Shown here: positions 9,626 through 16,626 of the stretch, one piece after another
Position numbering within the stretch: position 1 is the first letter of the stretch
Layout: every line of letters starts with the position of its first letter
NCBI RefSeq assembly: GCF_029227915.1
Contig: NC_079889.1
Coordinates: 1,178,001 to 1,242,000 of the forward strand
From: Hydractinia symbiolongicarpus
Taxonomy: Eukaryota; Cnidaria; Hydrozoa; Anthoathecata; Hydractiniidae
Reading direction: 5' to 3'
DNA length: 64,000 bases
Made by a program: the position numbers and the translations under genes
Notes under the pieces: model-generated
Seen by the model: only the letters and a program-made list of their open reading frames with translations
Database searches by the model: none
Told to the model about the DNA's origin: nothing

Positions 9626-10603
9626 TCACCAACCTTGCACATAATCAGGAGGTAATTCTGTATCTTCAGGTATTAACATCAATTCCTCTTTTACAAAAGC
9701 CCGTCCGGGTCCGTCTTGAACATAGTACATTACACGGTTACCAGGTTGCGCTATTACCTCACGCAATCTATATGTGTTTTTCGACCATATTCTATCGGTT
9801 GCCCGTCTCCGCCCATCATCATGCTCTTCACCAGGTTGTAGTAGATATCTATACAGGCCATCTTTTGGTAATTCTACTTCAGGTGGATAATTCTCTTGAT
9901 TAACCAGAGGCACCTCTTTCATTATAATAGCATCTTTTGGTTTCATACCAATCATCTGCGTCTTTGTATCGTTTAGCCTATCAATCAGTTTATACAGATG
10001 CTTAACCCATGTAGATGATACCTTTTCAGAATCATTCAGTTCTTGAGCATCTTGTATTTTGAATAAATTTTCCGCAAGTATCTTGTTCAACGCCTCAACA
10101 AAAGCTGTGTGCGTATGCTTATATTTTGTAGTCGCCCTTTTAATTTCAACCTTATGCTTCTCCAACAGCTTTGTCACATCTGCTTTGAATTCTGAACCGT
10201 TATCACATTGGAAAGTTTTTGGATAAGTTAATGGTCCGGCCTTGTAGATGTCTTCAATCATAGCGGCAACCTCTTTGGCTTTCTTAGTCCTCAAAGGTCG
10301 GGCTACCTTGTATCTGGAAGCAGCATCGATTCCCGACAAAATGTACTTATATTTATTACCATACAGTATGTCACCGGGCATGTACAATAAATCGAATTGA
10401 TGTAAATCATTAGGGGTGGTAACTTCATAATGTGGTCTTTCAACATGTTTTGGGGCGGGTAAATGTACTTGCCAAAATGCTTGTTTTGATAGCCACTTCT
10501 TAATCTCCTTTGGTTTGAAGCCGAATCCTCTTAAATTCTGAACAGCCTTTTGTCCTTTCCATAAATTTTGAGGTTGATAGTAAGTCTCTTGAAGTTTTGA
10601 CAT
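9626..10603 (-). CDS. int: retroviral-like integrase (rve family, DD35E)
   Basis: Integrase of the Polinton, 325 residues from ATG at 10603. The RNase H-fold core carries D71 (HQFDLLYM), D134 (QCDNGSEF) and E170 (FVEALNK), a D-x62-D-x35-E triad as in retroviral and Polinton integrases. The C-terminal 70 residues (RIWSKNTYRLREVI... VKEELMLIP) resemble a small beta-barrel or chromodomain-like targeting module. A zinc-binding HHCC N-terminal domain is not evident; the N-terminus is a short helical region. It catalyses joining of the inverted-repeat ends to target DNA and makes the short staggered cut that gives the CCTTA duplication. No disruption was seen. The 3' end faces RING-1 across a hairpin. 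Confidence 0.95.
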   Translation of the reverse strand: MSKLQETYYQPQNLWKGQKAVQNLRGFGFKPKEIKKWLSKQAFWQVHLPAPKHVERPHYEVTTPNDLHQFDLLYMPGDILYGNKYKYILSGIDAASRYKVARPLRTKKAKEVAAMIEDIYKAGPLTYPKTFQCDNGSEFKADVTKLLEKHKVEIKRATTKYKHTHTAFVEALNKILAENLFKIQDAQELNDSEKVSSTWVKHLYKLIDRLNDTKTQMIGMKPKDAIIMKEVPLVNQENYPPEVELPKDGLYRYLLQPGEEHDDGRRRATDRIWSKNTYRLREVIAQPGNRVMYYVQDGPGRAFVKEELMLIPEDTELPPDYVQGW

Positions 10604-10698
10604 GTTTTATTTATGCACACCTTTATTTATCTCCTTTTTGTTATGATGTGGTACGATAAAAGTGCTTAAAGTTTTTATATGTATATGTATATGCGTAT

Positions 10699-10968
10699 AT
10701 GTCGGACATGAATACCACACCAGACTACAAATTGATGAAACTGCGAGAGTTGCAAGAGGTTGCTAAATCCCGCGGAATTAAGTATATCGTGGGTATGAGA
10801 AAGGCTAAACTGGTTGAGGTGATTGAGAAGAATGATCTCGACCCATCCTACACCATCGATCCGGATACCAAACGGCAACGGTACGGATACTATTCAAGGT
10901 GGAGGACGAAAAACAGGGAGGCATATCTAAAAGCTCAAAAACGTTATAACGACAAAAGATCTAAGTGA
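10699..10968 (+). CDS. small SAP-domain protein 1
   Basis: A 90-codon ORF (89 residues) starting MSDMNTTPDYKLMKLRELQE. Residues 12-42 fit a SAP-like helix pair (LRELQEVAKSRG ... MRKAKLVEVIEK). The C-terminal half is basic and aromatic (QRYGYYSRWRTKNREAYLKAQKRYNDKRSK), a probable nucleic-acid-binding tail. It is a paralogue of the inverted gene at 11904-12173 with the same length and start. A TATATGTATATG run directly precedes the ATG. Likely a DNA-binding accessory or regulatory protein; the exact role is unknown. Confidence 0.75.
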   Translation: MSDMNTTPDYKLMKLRELQEVAKSRGIKYIVGMRKAKLVEVIEKNDLDPSYTIDPDTKRQRYGYYSRWRTKNREAYLKAQKRYNDKRSK

Positions 10969-10979
10969 TTGTGCGCATT

Positions 10980-11003
10980 TTTGTTACTCGGGCGGGTAAC
11001 AAA
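10980..11003. terminator. 24-bp palindromic hairpin between converging SAP-1 and RING-2 genes
   Basis: Arms TTTGTTACTCG and CGGGTAACAAA. It lies 11 bases after the SAP-1 stop and 16 bases before the RING-2 stop. The bases on the RING-2 side (AAAGGCCGGGAATTCG) resemble those beside the hairpin at 8698 (AAAGGCCAGGAATTCG). Confidence 0.55.
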
Positions 11004-11019
11004 GGCCGGGAATTCGCGT

Positions 11020-11757
11020 TCAATATTGTCTAATGACAAAATCTATTCGCGCTCGACACACGGGACATTTATCCCTCCTATTATTCTCCAATTTATATGC
11101 ACATGATAGACAGCAGCAGCAATGTCCCGTTCTACCATGAACAATGGTTGCGCTCTTTCTTTTAGAAAGACAAATTATGCATTTGTCCTCGTCCTCTAGG
11201 TCATCATCGTCATCACTAAAAAAATCACGATCAATCAGCGCTCTTGTCCTCGTCGTCCTCTTCTCATCGTCGTACTCCTCTTCCTCTTCTTCCTCCTCTT
11301 CCTCCTCATCGTTGTACTCCTCTTCCTCTTCCTCCTCATCATTGTACTCCTCTTCCTCTTCCTCCTCTTCCTTCTCATCGTCGTACTCCTCGACATCATC
11401 TATGTCCATATATGTCCATATTTCATACGGACCCGTGGCGACTGCATAGACGCGCGCTTCTATTATGGGAGTTCCATAGTATCCGAGTCCGACTCCTCCG
11501 GTGCGTAAGACACTTCGAGCTTTTACGTGTTCTATAATATCATCATAGGATTTATGATCAGAGTCCGGACCGATCCCCTCAAAGTCATCATATTGTAGTT
11601 CCAATATTTCGACCATGTTCAGTAATTCTTCGCAACAAGATCTGCTGGATGCGGAATTCAGGCATGGGTCTATTGTGCGGCCGAAATATTCGTCCGCCCA
11701 GGAGCCGAATCTTTCGAGGAACTGTCGGTTTTCGTCATCTGTAAATCTCGACGTCAT
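11020..11757 (-). CDS. acidic MDM2-type RING protein (RING-2)
   Basis: A 245-residue protein from ATG at 11757; an in-frame upstream extension to 11907 begins with GTG inside the neighbouring gene and hairpin and is rejected. The N-terminal 120 residues are unlike RING-1 and have no SAP repeat. A 50-residue, almost pure Glu/Asp tract built of EYNDEEEEE-like repeats follows, then KRTTRTRALIDRDFFSDDDDD shared with RING-1. The C-terminal RING has the same eight ligands (about C193 to C234) and contains IVHGRTGH, very close to MDM2; its loop before the last CPVC is one residue longer. Acidic domain plus RING parallels MDM2 architecture. Probably an E3 ligase acting on a host regulator (inference). 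It lies between the two inverted SAP genes. Confidence 0.85.
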   Translation of the reverse strand: MTSRFTDDENRQFLERFGSWADEYFGRTIDPCLNSASSRSCCEELLNMVEILELQYDDFEGIGPDSDHKSYDDIIEHVKARSVLRTGGVGLGYYGTPIIEARVYAVATGPYEIWTYMDIDDVEEYDDEKEEEEEEEEYNDEEEEEEEYNDEEEEEEEEEEEYDDEKRTTRTRALIDRDFFSDDDDDLEDEDKCIICLSKRKSATIVHGRTGHCCCCLSCAYKLENNRRDKCPVCRARIDFVIRQY

Positions 11758-11774
11758 GGTTGGATATGATATGA

Positions 11775-11786
11775 TATGATATACGA
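11775..11786 (-). promoter_or_regulatory. shared upstream motif TCGTATATCATA (RING-2)
   Basis: Identical 12-mer on the minus strand, here followed by two extra ATCAT-like repeats before CCAACCATG, so the spacing is 10 bases longer than in RING-1. Confidence 0.5.
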
Positions 11787-11868
11787 TATAGGAATTTTTA
11801 TTCCAATTTTTATAGATCGTATTTGAGGTTAGCGATCCGCACGCCATGGATATCTCCACCCACCGATA

Positions 11869-11892
11869 TTTGTTACCCGTACGAGTAACAAA
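11869..11892. terminator. 24-bp palindromic hairpin between RING-2 and SAP-2
   Basis: Arms TTTGTTACCCG and CGAGTAACAAA around TA. It lies 12 bases downstream of the SAP-2 stop and about 110 bases upstream of the RING-2 ATG on the minus strand. It is the inverted counterpart of the hairpin at 10980. Confidence 0.55.
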
Positions 11893-11903
11893 AATGCGCA
11901 CAA

Positions 11904-12173
11904 TCACTTAGATCTCTTGTCGTTATAACGTTTTTGACATTTCAGGTACGCCTCCCTGTTTTTCTCCCTCCAGCCGGTACAGTATCCATACCATCCCCGC
12001 TTGGTATCCGGATCTATGGTGTATGACGGATCCAGATCATTCTTCTCAATCACCTCAATCAGCCTGGCCTTTTTCATCGCGCAAATATACTTCACCCCAC
12101 GAGCTTTGGCAATCTCTCGCAACTCTCGAAGTTTCATCAATTTGTAGTCCGGCGTGGTATTCATGTCCGACAT
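11904..12173 (-). CDS. small SAP-domain protein 2
   Basis: An 89-residue paralogue of SAP-1, start ATG at 12173 (MSDMNTTPDYKLMKLRELRE). An in-frame extension to 12212 has no match in SAP-1 and is not used. It has the SAP-like region, the NDLDPSYTIDPDTKR segment and the basic tail ending NDKRSK. Differences include IVGMRK to ICAMKK and loss of one Tyr. Same inferred role as SAP-1. Both copies are intact, so both may be expressed. Confidence 0.75.
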   Translation of the reverse strand: MSDMNTTPDYKLMKLRELREIAKARGVKYICAMKKARLIEVIEKNDLDPSYTIDPDTKRGWYGYCTGWREKNREAYLKCQKRYNDKRSK

Positions 12174-12260
12174 ATTATGGCATATACATGTACGGCTAAA
12201 AACTTTAAGCACTTTTATCGTACCACACGAAATATGCGAGCGGTGTACATGCGCACATCA

Positions 12261-12848
12261 CTAACCTTGATTTACGGTCCTTCTGAGGCTTTGAACCTCG
12301 TCCATTAGACTTTTTTCAAACTGGCTGCGAGTTTCGCTCTCCATCTTTCTGTCGGTTTTCGTCATCTTGTCCAGAGCTTCGTAGTATATACCGCTCAGGG
12401 TTTGAAATTCAATGTGACTAATGTCGTCATTATTCAGAGCCCGCGAGACGGAGTTTTCAAACACGGCGATGGCGGACGTCGCAACATCATATAATTTCAT
12501 GACCTTGTCAAGTTTGCTCCGATATCTTTTAATCAGGGCCATGACGGAGCCCGTGAAAATGGTTCCGGACAGTGCTACGGCTTCCAATCCCACGGAAGCG
12601 GGGATTCCGATGAGCGTGGCACCGGTTACCACCGAACCTATGCCCGAAGCGACGGTTAGGGCCGTGGCGCTGGCATTTAAAAGCACCAGTCTGTGCAGCG
12701 TCTTGTTATATTTCTCATATTTTGTATTGAACTTATCACGTAATTTTCTAAGCTCCCCAAGTTGAGAGTTCACGGTATTAGTATTAAACTTGTCCTGCTC
12801 GCTCGAATACTCGGGAGCCGTGGGTAGCTTCGGATAAATCTCTGCCAT
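12261..12848 (-). CDS. conserved Polinton two-helix membrane protein A
   Basis: A 195-residue protein (ATG 12848). Polar N-terminus, a helix around residues 28-52 (QLGELRKLRDKFNTKYEKYN), two hydrophobic Ala/Gly/Val-rich segments at about 54-78 and 82-106, then a charged helical C-terminal half (KLDKVMKLYD... MKTDRKMESETRSQF) likely to form a coiled coil. The layout matches its neighbour at 12876-13364, so the two are tandem paralogues. No enzyme motif. Possibly a virion membrane or membrane-remodelling protein (inference). Confidence 0.65.
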   Translation of the reverse strand: MAEIYPKLPTAPEYSSEQDKFNTNTVNSQLGELRKLRDKFNTKYEKYNKTLHRLVLLNASATALTVASGIGSVVTGATLIGIPASVGLEAVALSGTIFTGSVMALIKRYRSKLDKVMKLYDVATSAIAVFENSVSRALNNDDISHIEFQTLSGIYYEALDKMTKTDRKMESETRSQFEKSLMDEVQSLRRTVNQG

Positions 12849-12875
12849 TGTGTGGTTACTACAAAGAAAAAAACT

Positions 12876-13364
12876 TTACTCTAAATAACCTATATCCAGT
12901 TTATCCAGATCCTTGAGAGTTTCATGATAAGTATCACACAAACTCTCAAAATCTGCTCTACAGATGTCCCGAGTGTTCCAGGGTAGCGTTTGATCGAACA
13001 CATCGATGGCATTTTGTACAACGCGATACGCGGCTCTTAATTTGTCAAGTTTCTCCCGATATGTTCCGACATATTGGCTGGTAACCGCATAGGAAGCCGA
13101 GCCCAACAGACACATGCCAGAATTCTGCATGTAATTCCCACGGGGACCGCCTAAATTTCTAATAATGGTCGCCGCGGTCGCTATCGAGCCGGCAATGGCC
13201 GCGGTTCCGGATAATCCCTCCAGAACCGACCATATGATCAGAGACCTCCAGCGTTCCTTCTCGAGGTCTTGGAACTTGCCTCGTAATTTCACCAGCTCCT
13301 CAAGTTGGGAATTGGATATATCCGTTTTAAAAGTTTCTTCTCTGGTACTAGAACTCTCTGCCAT
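12876..13364 (-). CDS. conserved Polinton two-helix membrane protein B
   Basis: A 162-residue protein from ATG at 13364. The reading can be extended to 13535 but that overlaps the divergent gene starting at 13406 and is rejected. It shares the SQLEELVKLRGKF helix, two hydrophobic segments (about residues 40-65 and 78-98) and a charged helical C-terminus with the gene downstream. Just upstream lies CTAATATAATA, also found before the minor capsid gene, possibly a late-type promoter element. Confidence 0.65.
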   Translation of the reverse strand: MAESSSTREETFKTDISNSQLEELVKLRGKFQDLEKERWRSLIIWSVLEGLSGTAAIAGSIATAATIIRNLGGPRGNYMQNSGMCLLGSASYAVTSQYVGTYREKLDKLRAAYRVVQNAIDVFDQTLPWNTRDICRADFESLCDTYHETLKDLDKLDIGYLE

Positions 13365-13405
13365 TTCTATTATATTAGGAAAAAAACTATCCTTTAAATA
13401 AAATA

Positions 13406-14686
13406 ATGGCGGACATTGATATTGATCCGTTTGGTGACCATGGTCAACCTGACGAGGGTACCGATGACTCCACACCTCTGGTACCGAGGGAGCGCACGCG
13501 TGTGCAGATACACACACCTGATGAGGAGACATCATTCGGTGGAGGAACCTCTCTGCGCTCCAGAGTTACTAGTGAGCGGGTTAAATCGCTCTATGAGAAG
13601 CTATTAACTATATATCCAAACGAGAACCCGAGCGTGATACATACCGATCTGTTTGAGACTCGCGATGGTGAATTATACTACAAGGATGATAACAGACCGC
13701 TGACACATGGCGGATCTCTAAGGTCTACCGGTACCATTGCAGATATACTGGGCAAGAAAAGGCTGCGCAATTTGGGGTTCGATATACCGAAAGGTAGTAT
13801 AACCCCCCGACAGGCCGCTAGGCTAAACAAAATAGAAGAGAGACTACCGTCACCGGATAAAATAGAGAATGCGACCGATATAGAATTAGAAACCATGTCT
13901 GGAGATGTTGTGAACAGTGCGGAAGATTTAATTTCATTGGTCAAACAACAATCTGTAGACCATGAAGCAACCCAGACCGGCGATCTATTTGAATATCCTA
14001 TGCGTGAATTGCTAGGATTGGATAGATCATTGAGAAACATAAGAGGAAGTCTTCAGGATGAAGTTGCAAAAAAGCTTCAGCTCGAACAGCATATTGACAG
14101 AGAAAAAAACAAGTTGGAAGAGATGGAAAACACACCAAATATGACCGAGGAACAACAAAATGAAGCGAAAGAAAGGTTGAAAGGTTTGCAAAATGAGTTG
14201 AAAGGCCGGCAAGAGATTATCGATATTCTCAAAGGTAAACTTAACAGTCATATAAAAAGCATCAGGGAGACAATCGCCAAAGTACTTGACAAAGAAACCA
14301 CATTGGGTGAAAAGATACGAACCCTATTCCGTGAGCAGGGTATCACCATCGTCAGTGTACTAACGGCATTTGGTATGGTTATCGGCCTTCTAGTTGAAAC
14401 TTTGACGCCTGGGGGTGGGGGGTCATCCACCGGTAATACAAAAAATCATGAAAAAACCGAGGGCGGTGCGAGGGAATGGATAAAGAACAAGCTGAGCGCG
14501 CTGGGATCTCTCCTGGGTAGATTAGCCGGTGCCGCAGCCGCGTCCCTACCGGGTATAATTGGATCCATCGTATCGTGGATCCTAAATAGAGCAAAGGAGG
14601 TCGTCGGTTGGTTGAGTCAAAACCTGTGGGCTTTGATAGTCGGAATCGGAGGTCTGATATACACCTACATGGTGACAAAGCGTTAG
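13406..14686 (+). CDS. large conserved Polinton membrane protein with coiled coil
   Basis: A 426-residue protein. The N-terminal 60 residues are acidic and disordered. A globular region follows (about 60-140), then a long coiled coil (about 200-300, rich in Glu, Lys, Leu, Gln). A transmembrane helix (VSVLTAFGMVIGLLVETL, about 318-335) precedes a GGGGSS linker. The C-terminus is a very hydrophobic, Gly/Ala-rich part with an amphipathic stretch and a final membrane helix (LWALIVGIGGLIYTYMV) before TKR. I recall similar ORFs as conserved companions of capsid genes in cnidarian Polintons; function is unproven. Possible virion membrane or entry component (inference). It is transcribed opposite to all genes on its right up to 19200. 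Confidence 0.65.
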   Translation: MADIDIDPFGDHGQPDEGTDDSTPLVPRERTRVQIHTPDEETSFGGGTSLRSRVTSERVKSLYEKLLTIYPNENPSVIHTDLFETRDGELYYKDDNRPLTHGGSLRSTGTIADILGKKRLRNLGFDIPKGSITPRQAARLNKIEERLPSPDKIENATDIELETMSGDVVNSAEDLISLVKQQSVDHEATQTGDLFEYPMRELLGLDRSLRNIRGSLQDEVAKKLQLEQHIDREKNKLEEMENTPNMTEEQQNEAKERLKGLQNELKGRQEIIDILKGKLNSHIKSIRETIAKVLDKETTLGEKIRTLFREQGITIVSVLTAFGMVIGLLVETLTPGGGGSSTGNTKNHEKTEGGAREWIKNKLSALGSLLGRLAGAAAASLPGIIGSIVSWILNRAKEVVGWLSQNLWALIVGIGGLIYTYMVTKR

Positions 14687-14698
14687 CTATTCCGAATA

Positions 14699-14723
14699 TA
14701 TGTTACCTGTGTCATGTAACATA
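14699..14723. terminator. palindromic hairpin between converging genes
   Basis: Arms TATGTTAC and GTAACATA around CTGTGTCAT. It lies 12 bases after the stop of the + strand gene and 17 bases before the stop of the - strand gene at 14741. It is a diverged member of the TTTGTTAC palindrome family. Confidence 0.55.
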
Positions 14724-14740
14724 ATACCCGCGGCATGGTA

Positions 14741-15166
14741 CTATTTTTCGAAATACCACACGGCGCCTCCGACACCAATCATGCTTAGCGCGATAAATGC
14801 CAATTCCCGTTCATGCTGGCCATTGCTGGGTGTATAAAAGTCGCTCAATACGGGCCTGCGCGGAATATCTGTGAGAGGTGACCCTCCAAATACTTTTTTA
14901 TATTCCCGCATCGCGTCATCCAGCTCCGTGAATTTACCCTCGGCCTTCTTCTCAAGTCTGAGCTGCTTATTGATAAAGTCAACCCTCTCTTGTCTTTTAC
15001 GTTGCCATATAACCTGAGCCTTCTGCAGCTGTTCTATGGCTAGATCATGCCGCTTCCGTTCCTTATCTATCCTATCCTTTGATAAACTTGAAAAGAGGTA
15101 GCTTGATCCGGTGAAGGCCAAAGCGTTCGCGAAGGCACCTCCCAACATCATTGCAATTGAAGCCAT
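14741..15166 (-). CDS. small Polinton membrane protein, coiled coil between two hydrophobic ends
   Basis: A 141-residue protein (ATG 15166). Hydrophobic N-terminus (MASIAMMLGGAFANALAFTG), a strongly charged helix (about 28-85, KDRIDKERKRHDLAIEQLQK onward), a Pro-containing linker and a C-terminal membrane helix (LAFIALSMIGVGGAVWYF). No known domain. It is the last gene of the leftward virion block. TATATAATCCGG lies just upstream as a possible TATA element. Confidence 0.6.
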   Translation of the reverse strand: MASIAMMLGGAFANALAFTGSSYLFSSLSKDRIDKERKRHDLAIEQLQKAQVIWQRKRQERVDFINKQLRLEKKAEGKFTELDDAMREYKKVFGGSPLTDIPRRPVLSDFYTPSNGQHERELAFIALSMIGVGGAVWYFEK

Positions 15167-15196
15167 GTTTATATAATCCGGTATAATATAGTGGCG

Positions 15197-15340
15197 TTAT
15201 TTTAATACGATAGCCTCGGAGTCTATGACATCAGAGTCGTCTATGACCTCGGTATCGATGTATTCCACCTTGGGTAAAATCCTCTCAACTTTCTTGCGCT
15301 GGCATAAAACCCAGACCAACCATTCCAGTATTCGCAACAT
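15197..15340 (-). CDS. 47-residue ORF overlapping its upstream neighbour (TAATG)
   Basis: The ATG at 15340 shares its A with the TAA stop of the ORF at 15340-15567. The product starts MLRILEWLVWVLCQRKKVER, with a hydrophobic N-terminal helix, and ends in an acidic tail (TEVIDDSDVIDSEA). It fills an otherwise empty gap of about 170 bp. Coding status is inferred only from position, overlap and composition. Confidence 0.4.
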   Translation of the reverse strand: MLRILEWLVWVLCQRKKVERILPKVEYIDTEVIDDSDVIDSEAIVLK

Positions 15341-15567
15341 TATATATTTATAGTTTCAGGTATAATTTTTTGCTTAACTAGATATTCTCTTGTCATTTCA
15401 CTTGCGGCGACTATGGCTACAAGCTTTCCGGTATCTTCCAGGTCAAACTTCTGAATTGAGGGTGGCGTCATTTTTAATACCTTTTTCCCGAGCATTGAAT
15501 AGCCTACAGCGAAAACGCATACGACCGATGCTTTATAAATATCGTTGACTATACTTTTCTTATCCAT
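15340..15567 (-). CDS. small membrane protein, 75 residues
   Basis: ATG 15567. Residues 9-27 (IYKASVVCVFAVGYSMLGK) form a probable transmembrane helix. The remainder is mixed, with a weaker helix (LVAIVAASEMTREYLV). It resembles small phage or virus membrane proteins in general layout only; no family recognised. It lies between two other small membrane proteins of the virion block. Confidence 0.5.
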   Translation of the reverse strand: MDKKSIVNDIYKASVVCVFAVGYSMLGKKVLKMTPPSIQKFDLEDTGKLVAIVAASEMTREYLVKQKIIPETINI

Positions 15568-15611
15568 GTCTTATATTTACTTCTAGATTATAATATCGCG
15601 ATATTATCCCT

Positions 15612-16016
15612 TTATTCCATTTCAAGTTTACTCCTGGTTTTTCTAGTGTCCGATGGAGCTCTCGGTGGGGGATCCTTCACCTTACTCTGTGAGGTGTTGT
15701 TCCTCATCACCACCAACGCTCCAATTATTAGCATCACAATCACACCGCCGCCCATTATTGCGTAGTTGTTAACCCCACCCTTGGGAACATCTGTCACGGA
15801 ATCCTCAATTACAATATCCTTAGGATCCTCCAACAGTGTCTGAGGTGTCGACCGCGTTGGTGTCGATTCCGTCTTCGCCTGCGTCTCTGCCTGCGCCATG
15901 AGCAGTCTTTTATAGTCTTCCCTCTGTTTGCGGTTGAATTCGGCCACCCTCTTACCAGCCTCAACCTTTTTAGGGTTCTTCGTTGTCACCTGAATAGGAG
16001 TCTGTTCCTCTGACAT
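15612..16016 (-). CDS. single-pass membrane protein with basic N-terminus
   Basis: A 134-residue protein (ATG 16016). The basic N-terminal segment KVEAGKRVAEFNRKQRE is a pattern I associate with Polinton small proteins. A Thr/Pro-rich linker, a membrane helix at about 86-108 (AIMGGGVIVMLIIGALVVM) and a basic tail follow. The start lies inside the end of the upstream gene (47-bp overlap), typical of compact viral gene blocks. Confidence 0.6.
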   Translation of the reverse strand: MSEEQTPIQVTTKNPKKVEAGKRVAEFNRKQREDYKRLLMAQAETQAKTESTPTRSTPQTLLEDPKDIVIEDSVTDVPKGGVNNYAIMGGGVIVMLIIGALVVMRNNTSQSKVKDPPPRAPSDTRKTRSKLEME

Positions 16017-16596
16017 CTTTATTATCTATATCTATATTATTATTATTATTTGCGTTTAAATTTCTTCCAGCGATATAATGCCTACCTGTAATTAGACCCA
16101 CACTGATTGGTGATAGTAGTGATCCGAACTTATAATATAAATCACATGTGAACCTTTGGAGTGCCGAGTTTAGGAATGGATCATTCTCCAGGTCATCACT
16201 CAGAGCTTTTTGATTTTTTATACCAAGGGCTGTACAAGCGCCCATGGAGTACATGTGGATTATTGACTGTCCTAAAGACTTAACCATTTGACCGGATAGT
16301 TTAGCCTCGTATATGGTGAACAGTTTATCCACCTCATCATTCTTGAGCTTCTGTATCTCCACCTCCGTATACATCTTACCAAGATATAACTTGCTATTCC
16401 CGGTCAGCACACACTCGAGCAATTTTTGTCTCTTCCCATCATCCTGGGCATCGATAAAAATTAGGTTGTCAATTACCGTTTCGGCCATTTTCAATAGCCA
16501 TAGGTATTTTTTAATACAAAAAAGACAGAAACTAACCAATACCAGCAATAGCACTACAGCTATCACCAGTAATATGAAATTTATATATTCTATCAT
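15970..16596 (-). CDS. conserved Polinton protein with N-terminal membrane anchor
   Basis: Chosen start ATG at 16596 (MIEYINFILLV). An upstream in-frame Met at 16662 would run through the hairpin at 16627-16651. The product is 208 residues: an N-terminal membrane helix (about 5-30, very rich in Leu and Val), a charged helical domain (DAQDDGKRQKLLECVLTGN ... VEIQKLKNDEVDKLFTIYEA), then a conserved-looking core (GQSIIHMYSMGACTALGI, SALQRFTCDLYYKFGSLL) and an Asn/Asp-rich tail. Function unknown. Confidence 0.6.
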   Translation of the reverse strand: MIEYINFILLVIAVVLLLVLVSFCLFCIKKYLWLLKMAETVIDNLIFIDAQDDGKRQKLLECVLTGNSKLYLGKMYTEVEIQKLKNDEVDKLFTIYEAKLSGQMVKSLGQSIIHMYSMGACTALGIKNQKALSDDLENDPFLNSALQRFTCDLYYKFGSLLSPISVGLITGRHYIAGRNLNANNNNNIDIDNKDVRGTDSYSGDNEEP

Positions 16597-16626
16597 TATA
16601 GGATAGTACTGTAGTTTTCCTATAGA

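Larger units (their letters stand above)
10648..11003 (+). repeat. left arm of a 0.36-kb inverted duplication carrying SAP gene 1
   Basis: The segment starts GTGGTACGATAAAAGTGCTT and ends in the hairpin at 10980-11003. It reappears inverted at 11869-12228, including the 90-codon SAP gene and the hairpin. The arms are diverged but clearly homologous and enclose the RING-2 gene. Confidence 0.8.
11869..12228 (-). repeat. right arm of the inverted duplication carrying SAP gene 2
   Basis: Inverted homologue of 10648-11003. The outer ends share TAAAAACTTTAAGCACTTTT and the inner ends share AAAATGCGCACAATCACTTA plus the hairpin. Confidence 0.8.

Noticed and set aside
11144-11537. Poly-Ser and Pro/Leu-rich ORFs on the + strand
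   Set aside because: Antisense shadows of the Glu/Asp repeat tract of RING-2.
13365-13535. N-terminal extension of membrane protein B
   Set aside because: It would overlap the divergent gene starting at 13406; the ATG at 13364 matches the start of the paralogous neighbour.
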